From Neopestalotiopsis rosae (Eukaryota; Ascomycota; Sordariomycetes; Amphisphaeriales; Sporocadaceae): a stretch of 64,000 nucleotides of DNA. The DNA is taken from NCBI GenBank assembly GCA_023078685.1, contig JALGAS010000006.1:4154001-4218000 (forward strand). The letters are read 5' to 3'. Below the pieces are notes generated by a model that saw only the letters and a program-made list of their open reading frames with translations, was not told where the DNA came from and ran no database searches. Shown here in pieces: positions 20,816-30,493 of the stretch (its first letter is position 1; every line of letters begins with the position of its first letter). A program made the position numbers and the translations under genes.

Positions 20816-23289
20816 ATGCAACAGTCCCTCGAGTCTCTGGCAAGCCAAAGAAGGGTGTCCAACGCGTGAGTCCTCAGCCACAGTAGCTCGTCAGCTGGTA
20901 TGCCTGGCCACAGCCCATGAGCCTCGACTGACAAAAATACAGATGCAATTATTGCCGCCGCCGCAAGATAAGATGCTCAGGCAAGCAACCATGCGGAAAC
21001 TGTCACAAGCGCAGGCTTAGCTGCCATTTCGACGATGACCGTAAGATTGCAGTGTCAGCACGATATCTCCAGCAATTGGAGCAGCGAACAGGAGACAAAG
21101 GTAGATACCAACCAAGATCACACTGCCAGCGACCAGCCAAGTCGGGTCTTTATTTCACCCAATATGAGTCCTATTGGCCCGATTCCTGGCATCGTCTTCA
21201 TTGAATCGCAATTGATCTATGAAATAGCAGATGCGCAGCCGAATGCAGATCATGCTCACGCAGCAAGTCAGCCCAGTCCGCACACTTCCCCATCTTTAGA
21301 GTCATCGCCATCTCGTTCTTCCAATGCAGATATATCAACAAATCCCTTGGTCTCTACGTCGTTTTCGTACGTCAAGGATGGAAGCGGTCGAGTACGTGAG
21401 TATCTTGTAGTGCTGAAAAGATAGCTATCTATCCGCTAATGGTCTCGAGCAGGTTTCTTGGGGCCATCCTCAGCCTGGTCTTACAGCAGGCGTGTTTTCT
21501 CTCTGCTGAAGCATCACTTCCCTGATGTCTGCACTACGGATCCTCTAATTGATGCTCAAAATAGCGCCTACAAGCTGACTTGGCCAATTGTTGGATCTGA
21601 CCATTTGCCTGATCTTGAGGATCTGCCTTCTCTCGATTACTCAATCTACCTTGTCAATACTGTCAAATTTCATGCATGTCAGCTACTCCGTCTTTTCGAC
21701 GAAGAAGTGTTTGTCAAGAACCTTCACGAGTTTCATCAACTTGGCTTGTCCAAGGTACAATCGTCCAGATTGTGGTTTGTTCAGTATCTCCTCTTGGTGG
21801 CTTTGAGCAAAGGCTTCATTTCTACGCTCAGGATTCCGGGCACACCACCTGAATCGGTTTACTTCCAAAAGGCCATGTCTATTATGCCAGACTATGTCAG
21901 CTTATCACGACAGCCGATTCTTGCTATCGAAGTCCTTTGCATGGTTGCAGTATACCTTATGTCTGTCGACATGCAGAATGCAGCATACGGCTATGTAATA
22001 ACCTGAGCTCCTGGGACGTGATTATCAAGCATGCTGACATGATCACTGATAGATTCACCAGGCGCTAAGCCTTTGTGTCATTGGGGGCCTGCATCGAGAT
22101 ATGCCTCCTGCTGTTATGGACCAAGCATCTTCTCAGCGCCGTCGCAATGTGTGGTGGACAATATACGTTCTCGACCGACAGCTTTCGTCCATGATCGGTG
22201 CTCCATGCTCCATCCAAGACGTAGATATCACCTGTCGCCTGCCTTCAGAAACTGACAAGTCTCAACGTAGTGTCGTCTTTGGCATAAATGTGCAGCTCTC
22301 CAAGATAACTGCACAGGTCATCAACTGTAAGGTACCTTTGCAGTGTCCTCCCCTTTGTCGGATCTAACTTGGATTTTACAGCTGTCTATAGTGTCAAGAC
22401 AGAGTACCTGAAAATGGTTCAGGTCGTACTTCGAAACATGGCCGGTCTTGCCCAGGAGATCAAGGGCGTCGTTGATGCAAATCGTTGGGGCACTTTGTCA
22501 TCGGTCTCTGGTGTTGCCAATCGTCTTATATTACTTTATCACCATGTATGTCCGCTCACTAGCCCCATGGGATGAACACATTCCAGCTCACAGTCATAGT
22601 GCGTGGTTCTTGCGATTCGCCCCTTGATACTTCAGCTTTTGAATTGGCACTTGACCTATTCAAGTGACGCATCATATACTCCAAGACGGATCTCTGGCCC
22701 AATCAAGAAGATGCTCGAGACGTGTGTTCAATCAGCTTCGCATATCATATGTACTCTTGCCACTCTTCATGAACACCACCTGCTAGGTGCATCTCACCCT
22801 ACTAGATATGTAAGCTCTAAATTACTGACGTGTCATTGTGGCTTAGGCAGTTTCTTCTTTTTCGATCTGGAGCACGGCTTCTCTGCCGCATTTGTTCTTA
22901 CCATTGCGGCCGCTATTATTCCATCGATAGTCCCAGACTTTGACGAAAACGCCATCCACACAATATTCGAGTATCTGGTTCGCAGAGGAAGCATACCGGC
23001 TCAACTGCGAAAAGACGAACTTGACCAATTGAAAAGCCTCCTCTCTCCACTTTCAGCTGAAAATGTTGCAACACCAAAAGCCGATCAAAGTAGCGCGGCA
23101 GCCATTGACCTCACCCCCAGTGCCGAGACTATCATATCGGATGTCGAAATTGGGCTATCGGCGACCAACATGTTATCAATTGCAGAACAGCTAGATGCTA
23201 GCGAAACCATGACAGGGATTGAATTTCTATCCCCATCATATTGGCCGTGGTCCACCCCCGACGGGACGAGCATCCTCTCGACGACCTGA
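20816..23289 (+). CDS. Zn2Cys6 transcription factor with fungal-specific TF domain, 680 aa
   Basis: Nuclear pathway-type regulator. Seven exons are inferred: 20816-20865, 20943-21100, 21231-21395, 21453-21994, 22053-22326, 22382-22545 and 22600-23289; total is whole codons. The binuclear zinc cluster CNYCRRRKIRC..C..C..C runs from Cys18 to Cys44 with spacing C-x2-C-x6-C-x5-C-x2-C-x6-C. It is split from a short N-terminus by intron 1. After a Ser/Pro-rich linker the Fungal_trans domain shows YGYIHQALSLCVIGGLHRD, the RRRNVWWTIYVLDRQLSSMIG signature and IQDVDITCRLP. The C-terminal 120 residues are acidic and Ser/Thr-rich, possibly activating. Exon 3's acceptor is the least certain (a 130-bp intron was needed). 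It probably controls the divergent transporter and neighbouring enzymes, by position. Confidence 0.85.
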
Positions 23290-23436
23290 TCATGCCGCGC
23301 CCGAGCCGATAACGTACGAGGTATTGGCAGAATCCTCGCAAGAAGTTTTTGATCCTACAGTTCCATAAGATGGCCAAGAGTTTTATCAACTTGGTCGAAT
23401 CATCTTCGCGCCAGTCATAAAATCGGCTTTGGCAGT

Positions 23437-24654
23437 CTAAAGGCCCGTGTCGGTCAAGGAGAATCCGTTTTTGCCAATCACATCTTCTTCCTCGCTTACA
23501 AAGGCATGGTATCCTGTATAGTGCGCACTACCCTCAACCTTGACGCGGACAGATGGTATGACAATGGGCTTTCCTCTGTCATCTGTTGCAATAAGAGATC
23601 CTTCATCGAGAATCGTTCCTGCAAACGCCCCAAGACCTCCATTGTGTCGTGACAAGAGGGACTGGTATTGCCATCTTTCTCCGACCTTGCGAAGACCTTG
23701 AGCGTGCGCCAGAGCTACACGCGCCGCTACAGCCCCTCCTGTTGGAGACCGATCGATCTGTTGGTTGGCAAAGAAGCACAGTCCCGTCTCTTCGCCCACA
23801 AAATTCCCAGTAACGTCGGACGACGGGTCGTTCCTATCAACCAGCATGATCGAGTACAGGAAGCCCAACTCTGTGGCGTCGGGATGTTGAAAGTATCTTC
23901 TGAGTTCTGGCCGTGAATTTGCTGCAGCTTTGAGCATAGTCGTTGCGAACCCCATTTGCGACTTGTCGGGTTCAGCCAGGCCAGCAGGAAAGCCCAGCTG
24001 CTCTGGTGTTATCAAACCATAAAAGGCACCGCCGTAGCTAAAGTCTGCGGTCACGCTGGTGCGTTGACCCAGTTGAGGCCAGCAGAACTCCGGGTTAATC
24101 TCAATGGTCACACTCAGTCCTGTCGCAAAAGATGGGACTGATGTGAACGAAACGAGTCTCGACGTGTCGGCTCGCTGGCCCTCTCCTAGCGAAGGTACTT
24201 GGATCTCTACCAAGCCGCATGGGACATGCAGGCGCACGAGGGTTGTCTTGGTTTGCGGATCATACTCGAGCCTTTCCCGGTGTGATGGCAAAATCGCAGG
24301 GTCAGCTTGGTTATCCACAATGAATCGCCCCAGGGCGATGGTGGCATGGCCACACATGGTGCTAAAGCCTTCATTGTGCATAAAGAGCACGCCCATGTCG
24401 GCGTCGCCCGTCTCCGTCAGCTCGGTATCGCGACACAAGACGGCGCCGTACATGTCGTCGTGCCCTCGGGGCTCCAACATGAGTCTCTTTCGTAAATGGC
24501 TGTACTCGCTCTGTGCTTGCGCCCGCTGCTCCATTAACGTGCCCGTCAGTTTTGGGAACCCGTCGTAGATGATGCGGGTAGGTTCGCCGCTCGTGTGCAT
24601 CTCGACGCAGTGGATCAGCGGCAGGCCGGGTGGCAACATGGTTGAGGTATGCAT
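23437..24654 (-). CDS. Trans-3-hydroxy-L-proline dehydratase (proline racemase family), 405 aa
   Basis: Predicted cytosolic enzyme dehydrating trans-3-hydroxy-L-proline to pyrroline-2-carboxylate. Intronless; ATG at 24654. The family opening HCVEMHTSGEPTRI is followed by LMLEPRGHDDMYGA and FMHNEGFSTMCGHATIALGR with the first active-site Cys101. The second site reads DRSPTGGAVAAR, with Thr305 where true racemases have Cys. The Cys/Thr pair is the known distinction of the dehydratase from proline or 4-hydroxyproline racemases/epimerases, so the specific call follows from established family knowledge. 3-Hydroxyproline comes from collagens and some peptide antibiotics; with a secreted S33 peptidase 6 kb away, use of hydroxyproline peptides is conceivable but unproven. 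Tail-to-tail with the regulator gene (147 bp). Confidence 0.88.
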   Translation of the reverse strand: MHTSTMLPPGLPLIHCVEMHTSGEPTRIIYDGFPKLTGTLMEQRAQAQSEYSHLRKRLMLEPRGHDDMYGAVLCRDTELTETGDADMGVLFMHNEGFSTMCGHATIALGRFIVDNQADPAILPSHRERLEYDPQTKTTLVRLHVPCGLVEIQVPSLGEGQRADTSRLVSFTSVPSFATGLSVTIEINPEFCWPQLGQRTSVTADFSYGGAFYGLITPEQLGFPAGLAEPDKSQMGFATTMLKAAANSRPELRRYFQHPDATELGFLYSIMLVDRNDPSSDVTGNFVGEETGLCFFANQQIDRSPTGGAVAARVALAHAQGLRKVGERWQYQSLLSRHNGGLGAFAGTILDEGSLIATDDRGKPIVIPSVRVKVEGSAHYTGYHAFVSEEEDVIGKNGFSLTDTGL

Positions 24655-25249
24655 AATGGACTGCCACTCATCAAAGAAGACTTAATTGAAGACGTGTTCA
24701 TCTGAAGCCCTTCCGGTCTTTATGATCAATTTGTACATATGGTGAATACCGTTCGTTGCGCCTTGAATGATTAGCGGTCCTCAGAAGGACGGGCCGCTCT
24801 CCCGTCGTAGTGGATAGTGCTGACGATAAGATCCGCTCCCCGCCTGGGCCCCCAGAAGCACAGCACGTCATCTATGGCCATGTTAATTCAACAAACCACG
24901 CTTATTTCGTGTATAATCTGTACATATACGCAGTATTGAGAATAGGAACTGTCCCAGTCCGAAGAGAAACAGCGTGATATCTGCTCAAATTCCGGTGAAA
25001 TGCTTTCGATGAGACATTTGCCCCAGGTAACCTGGCCAGACACGCTAAATCCTTCGACTTCGGACTGCCGTCACTTCCAGGCACCGACATAATCAACAAT
25101 GGGTTTGCTGACACGGAGCTGAACCCTTGGCAGCGCTCAACGGTGAGGGCTTACATTTTCTTCAATGCATGTATTGTCTGCAGCGTATATCATCAACATT
25201 TGATTACATTATAAAGAAACAAGCGCGAAAACATCCGTAAAACAAAACC
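24655..25249. other. Divergent promoter region, dehydratase / hydrolase
   Basis: 595 bp between divergent starts and likely bidirectional control. TATA-like ttataaag lies at 25208-25215, 35 bp before the hydrolase ATG. No gene is seen. Confidence 0.45.
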
Positions 25250-26509
25250 ATGTCAGCATCTCTGACCCCTGGCGTGCCAGAGACGTCCTTGGGCTCCAGC
25301 GCAGAACAGCACAGCGTCGCTGATCCAAAGGCCTACCTAGACGACCCACGCTTCTCCCAGTCGTTCACGATACCGCCAGGGCCCGATCGCAGTGAGCCTC
25401 TGACCGTCACATATAGTGACTTTGGGTACCGTAATCCGGACCACCCCGAAAGCGAACATGTCCTTCTCTTCTGTGGTCCATTGATGTGCACGTAAGCGCT
25501 GCCAGTTCCCGGTCGCATGCAATGTCACAGCCAAAGCTTATCCATATACTCTAGCCGCTTTCTCCACGCTGCCAAGGACAAACTCGCAAAGCGATACAAT
25601 GTCCGTATCATCTATCCCGACCGGCCTGGATTTGGCGGCACGACGAGGAGGGACTCGCAGTTCCGTCTCGAGACGTGGCTAGAGATTGTGCCGGCGCTGC
25701 TGAGCCATTTGAACATCTCGCACGTCTCCCTCGCATGCCACAGCGCCGGCACTCTGTACGCTCTGCACGCGCTGCTGCACCTGCGCCCTCTGCTCCATCC
25801 GGATCGCCCCTACGTGGCCTTTTGCACGCCCTGGGTCCTCCCCCGCCACTCGGGCGTCCAGACCATGAAGCTGACCGACGCGCTGGTGCCCGCCGCCCTC
25901 ATGCGGCAGTTCGACGGCGTCGCCAGGTTCGTCAACACGGCCGTGGGGCCCGTCATCGGGTTCAGCGGGAACCTCCTCCGGAGCGTCTCTTCTTCGTCGT
26001 CGGCGGATCCCAGCCCCAAGCTCCCGCCTGTGCCCGGGGCCGACGCTGAGATGGTCGAGTTTGAGGATACCCTGATGCCGCACGTCGTCGATCGCGCGTA
26101 TGCCGAGAGTACCCAGGGCCTGAGTCAGGAGATCCCGCTCCTGTTCAAAAAGTGTGGCGCTGGGCAGCTCCCAGATGCTGATGCTTGGTCTCCATGGGGC
26201 GACATTGACAAGTACGTCCCAATGCTAGCGGCCGCCGAGGCGACCAGGGCTGGGTCGACCTCTGTGCCTACCGGACATGACGGTGCCAAATCAAAGGTCG
26301 AAGTCTTCTTTTCCGAGCAGGATCATATGATAGGGACTTCAAGTGGACCTGATTGGTTCAGGCAATGTTGGAGCGAGGAGAATCGGGGAGACAACATCTT
26401 ATTTGAAAGTCACATTGTGGACAGAGCCGAACACGACAACATACTTGGCTTGAGATTTGGTGTGGCTGAGAGGATATTCCAAAGGATTTCTGGGATGAAT
26501 AACTCATAG
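25250..26509 (+). CDS. Alpha/beta-hydrolase, 398 aa
   Basis: Predicted serine hydrolase of the alpha/beta-hydrolase fold (esterase, lactonase or epoxide-hydrolase-like). Exons are 25250-25491 and 25555-26509. Strand and loop landmarks: VLLFCGPLMCT, the oxyanion-side YPDRPGFGGT, nucleophile Ser144 in LACHSAGT, probable acid Asp in FFSEQDHMIG and probable His in RAEHDNILG. A Ser-rich insertion (SSSSSADPSPK) sits in the cap region. No signal peptide, so intracellular. Beside an FMO gene, such a hydrolase could open an ester or lactone made by Baeyer-Villiger oxidation; this is inference. Its stop codon is complementary to the last sense codon of the convergent 2EXR gene, giving a 6-bp coding overlap. 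Confidence 0.87.
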
Positions 26510-27676
26510 TGAATTCGATGGAATAGGCTCAACTACTGTGGATACTTCCATAGCATGCAGAACCTCTTGGAAACGTCGAGGGCTGATTTCAGCATCGATC
26601 ACGACGCTGACCTTGACATGAGGCTTCCGAGCCCTGGCAAGGTTAGCCAACATCTGGGCCTCCACTTCCCACACTTTCTGTTTGACAAATACGCATTTCC
26701 AGACGTCCGTAGGCGAATTGAGATGGTCCAAGTAGTAACGACATCGGTTTGCAATCGTTTGCCCTACAGTTGAAATGCTGGCGAGGTCATAGGCAAAGTT
26801 GTGCACAAACCCATGCGCATCGGGGTCCTGCTGGCCGAGGTTCCTTTCCACAACATGCCGCGCGCAGGTGGGGCAATCGGATATCAACATGATTTCTTCG
26901 AGGGAATCCATTTGACTTAGAACCCGTGTATCGTCGTCGGACCATTTGGCGGTCAGCGGCGTGACTTTTGTATATCCGGGCTGTTCCGTCAAGTGCACAC
27001 CCAACCTCCGGATCTGGGTGGCCCAGTGATTGCTTTCGATACGTGTCGGCTCCGAGGTGGAGCTGCCGCGGTGGTTCTGAATGCTGGCCAGCTTTCCGGG
27101 GGCGCGGCTGCTGGCTGCCATGATGAATATATCCTCTTTGAAGAACACCGATGTATACCCGGGCGCCACGCTGAAGAGACTATGGTACCACTCTCGCTGG
27201 AACTCGGCAAATATTTGAGGTATTGAGAGCAAATGCTGCGTTTTCTTCGAGCACTTTTCATCTCTCAGATATCTTTTCTTCTTCAAGCATCTTCCATCTC
27301 TCAGGTATCTGGAAAGCAAAATCTGCTCTTTCCGGGGATCCAAGTGTCCCGCAGGATCAGAGATTGGCTTGCTGGTGATGCTTGAATCCATAAAGTCCTC
27401 GGCTTGACAATCATAACCGACGTAGCAAACAGAATTGTCCTTGTACGTCATGTAAAGGTAGTGTCGTACCGGAGGACGCGCAAGATCCCAGATCATCAGT
27501 CGAATTTCCGCTGGGAGTTGAGAAAAGTAGCGGAACTCGCGGAGCGGCTGCGGCGGGGTGGTTTTTTGTTGCACGATGATGTGGGATCCGCCGCTTCTGT
27601 CAATTGTCATGAATTTATTTTCGTTTTCCACCCAGGCGATGAACCAAAATGGATCGTTCGGATACTGGTTCACCAT
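26504..27676 (-). CDS. 2EXR-domain protein, 390 aa
   Basis: Fungal protein with an N-terminal 2EXR domain, recognised by FRYFSQLPAEIRLMIWDLA (about residues 48-66), an F-box-like helix pair of unknown function common in plant- and insect-associated ascomycetes. Intronless, no signal peptide. Remaining residues are helical and charged, with a CPTC pair near residue 265. Overlaps the alpha/beta hydrolase stop by 6 bp in the convergent direction. Gene families with this domain are large and fast-evolving; a housekeeping role is unlikely. Biochemical role unknown. Confidence 0.85.
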   Translation of the reverse strand: MVNQYPNDPFWFIAWVENENKFMTIDRSGGSHIIVQQKTTPPQPLREFRYFSQLPAEIRLMIWDLARPPVRHYLYMTYKDNSVCYVGYDCQAEDFMDSSITSKPISDPAGHLDPRKEQILLSRYLRDGRCLKKKRYLRDEKCSKKTQHLLSIPQIFAEFQREWYHSLFSVAPGYTSVFFKEDIFIMAASSRAPGKLASIQNHRGSSTSEPTRIESNHWATQIRRLGVHLTEQPGYTKVTPLTAKWSDDDTRVLSQMDSLEEIMLISDCPTCARHVVERNLGQQDPDAHGFVHNFAYDLASISTVGQTIANRCRYYLDHLNSPTDVWKCVFVKQKVWEVEAQMLANLARARKPHVKVSVVIDAEISPRRFQEVLHAMEVSTVVEPIPSNSL

Positions 27677-28289
27677 ATTGACAGTGTCCTTGTAAGACGT
27701 AGTACACGATCAAGCAGAGACCTAGACACGGCTGCTTAAAATGAACCAGAGGGGTGAAGAAACAGAAGAAATGGGAAAGATAATGGATTCAAATCTAGAA
27801 AATAATTGTAAAAAATAATTCTCTAAGTGAAATTATAGGGAATATCCGAACACAGATTTCTGCTTGCGCATTGTCCAAAAGAAGGCGGATATTTCGGCCG
27901 GGATCCAATGAAGGAAAGCGGTTGTTTATATGTATGGAACTCGGCCAGAAAGCCCGGGGCCACGCCATATTGACTCCGGTCAAATGGGCTGATTTATCGA
28001 CCTTGACGGTGTCTCGTTGTCCCCATCCGATGTTTCCTGCATTGAAGTGTCGACCTTAGTCTCCACATATTGAAGAATAAATATCGTCCGAAACAGAAAA
28101 CTAGGTATTGGGGAGTTGGAACGGGAATCAGACAAATCTCGAGGAACAAGAGGAATTAGATGTACTGGTGCCTTGGAAACAAGTTATCTCCCAGGCTTCC
28201 ACGAGCCTGTGTTATATGCTCCTAACCAAGCGATAGCGCGCCTTCCATCAGGGATCATGGGCCATGTGGAGGGTCCCTCCGTTCGTCTG
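27677..28289. other. Intergenic, 0.6 kb
   Basis: AT-rich near 27780-27850 (aaaataattgtaaaaaataattc) and otherwise featureless. It holds the 2EXR promoter and the P450 3' end. No gene is seen. Confidence 0.4.
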
Positions 28290-29851
28290 TCACCGATGAA
28301 CTGCTACTCTACAGCCGTTTGCGCTTTTGCATGTCAACTTTAGCTGACCTTTCCATGGCCGCTCGTCTCTGCTCTCCAGCTTCTCAATGACCTGGGAGAG
28401 CCGAGCAAGTACGTATGAGGCCTCGATGATAGCCTTTGTCTGCCCGAGGCAAGCCCGGTTGCCACCGCCGAAAGCTGCATATTCCCACTGCGTCGGGCTG
28501 ATGGTAGCCCAGCGCTCGGGCCTGAATTCTTCCACCTCTGGGCCAAACACATTCGAGTCGCGATGCAAGGCATAGTAGGACATGACGACCTGTGATCCCT
28601 TTGGTATGAACATGGGTTGATCGTGATTAGCGCCTCCTCCAGATGGGAGTGTAGTGTCACGCAGGGCGATACGGCCCATGAGCGCAAAGATTGGGTACAG
28701 ACGCAAGGCTGCAGATTAAAAGGTTTAGCAGCGGGCAGATGGGTTAGTGGACTGCGGATATGCTTACTTTCGCGAAGTATGTTTCCCAAAATTGAACACT
28801 TGACCAGGCTTTCGGCCGATAATGCACTTTCGGGTCTGTTGAAAAATTCTGCCCGCAGTTCTGCCCAGCACTTTGGATTCCGTGCCAAGAGGAAGAGAGC
28901 ATTAGTGAGGAGTTCAGACGTCGTGTCTTGCGCTGCCATCATGGCCTGTATTACTTGACTTCGAATGAAGATCTGATCATTGGTCTGTGAGGCAAGACCT
29001 TGAATCAAAGACCTGCTTTTGAGTGAACCGGGCTTTGCAAGTGCCTGATCAATGTAATGGTCCAAGTATCCGTGTGCCTCGGCGCATACTTGGAAAAAGG
29101 TTCCTTTTGGAACCAGAGCCCAGAGTGGGCCGAGCAGGCTTCGGAACATGCTATAGGTGAGAGCTTTGTGGAACTTCTGGACAAATCCATCTGCAGTCAG
29201 AGGAGCTCCCCTTGACTGGTCCATCGGATCTACCCCAAGGACAAAATGCAATGCAGAATTGAGGAACTATATTGTTTTGTTAGCAATTGGCTGTGGTATG
29301 CAACGCTTGCGATCGCCTACCATGACATAAAGAAGCGGCTGCAGGTCAATGGTAGACGCGTCTCTGGGCAGTTTCTCTATGAGATTGCCGACTTCTTGTT
29401 CGAGGACATGCAGATCCTTGACGTTTCCCAAATCAAAGGATGGCTTGAGCAGTCTCCGGGACTGGTTCCATACATCCCCATCAGTCGTGATGAACCCCTT
29501 TCCGCAAAAGTACTCCATGGCGGGCAGTCTCATGGGTTCTACACCAAAGTCCCTTGACGTGTTGATGGCCTTGATGTTCTCGGGGGCAATCGTGCATACT
29601 GTGGGTGGACTAACCCACGCACGGGGCTGGAATGTCGCGCCACATTGCTTGTGGAGGTTATACAGCGACGGGATATCCATGAACATTTTCATTTGAACAT
29701 CAAACGCCGCGAACGGCTCCATTGATCGATACGCGACCGCGGGCTCGCAGCCATGGCTTCGATTGGCAGCTATCCTCTGTTGTTGGCGTTGATACAAGAA
29801 GAATGCCAACAACCCACAGAGGGACACGAGGGAGGTCACGATATACTCCAT
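28290..29851 (-). CDS. Cytochrome P450, CYP52-clan (fatty-acid/alkane hydroxylase-like), 482 aa
   Basis: Predicted ER-bound monooxygenase. Exons (minus) are 29851-29321, 29266-28768 and 28708-28290; all phases close. An N-terminal anchor (residues about 5-20) is followed by basic residues and the HGCEPAV segment typical of the CYP52 clan. The I-helix is AAQDTTS, the K-helix ETLR (Glu343, Arg346; the Thr codon is split by the second intron), then FRPERW and the heme loop FGGGNRACLGQ with ligand Cys430. The NRACLGQ form supports the CYP52 clan, whose known members omega-hydroxylate fatty acids or alkanes. Members in clusters have other substrates, so the reaction is open. C-terminal CKSANGCRV matches relatives. 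Confidence 0.9.
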
Positions 29852-30493
29852 CGTGGTGGATAATTGCCACGGATTAGCGATAGGTTGTCAATAACAGAAT
29901 GGCCAGCAGAAGCGAATCAGAAAAAGGGAAAAAGAAATTAGCAATTGCAGATGAGAGAGTGAGCACATCGCAGAGCTCTAATGGCTAGGCGCTGAGTGTT
30001 GGACGGTGATTGGTCTGTGCTGGTCCATCTACGTTGCAATAATGCACGTTTATCGTTGGTTGAGCGCAGTATGGCTGCCACGCTGGTACCGTTACTAAAC
30101 CCATGTTCAAAAAGAAAAGGTCCTTCTGTCCTTGTAGGTCACGTGGCATGGATGTGTGATTGTGGACTTTGAAATGCAAAACGTGTCGCATAACAATTGA
30201 GTATTCCGACTTGCACTCTGGCTGCGAATGGAGGCAATAAATTCCCATTTCACTTATTGTTTATTGTGTTGTATGTTTTGAGGGGGTACACGTTTCAACA
30301 CGATGGTTACTGGCCGATGAAACGGGGCAATACGCGAATCCTTTGCATGATGTACAGCCCAAGAAATCTGATCCATCAGGTTTTTCTAGCTCTTTATTAC
30401 CATTACTATCTACATAGAGGTAGTCACAGACACGCGGCCTTGGCTACGCAAATGATACGATCCTAGCGCAGTCCAAGGAGTGTGAGAGTTCCA
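29852..30493. other. Intergenic between P450 and S33 peptidase
   Basis: P450 promoter and peptidase 3' end. No gene is seen; the sequence is AT-rich around 29920-29950 and 30380-30420. Confidence 0.4.

Noticed and set aside
22806..22846. Possible small intron in the last exon of the Zn2Cys6 gene at 20816
   Set aside because: GT..AG ends exist, but removing 37 or 41 nt shifts the frame, and the unspliced frame reads straight into the conserved FFFFDLEHGFSAAF segment.
12033..29851. Complete helvolic-acid (fusidane) cluster
   Set aside because: A KstD-like gene, an SDR and a P450 are present, but there is no oxidosqualene cyclase, no acyltransferases and only one P450.
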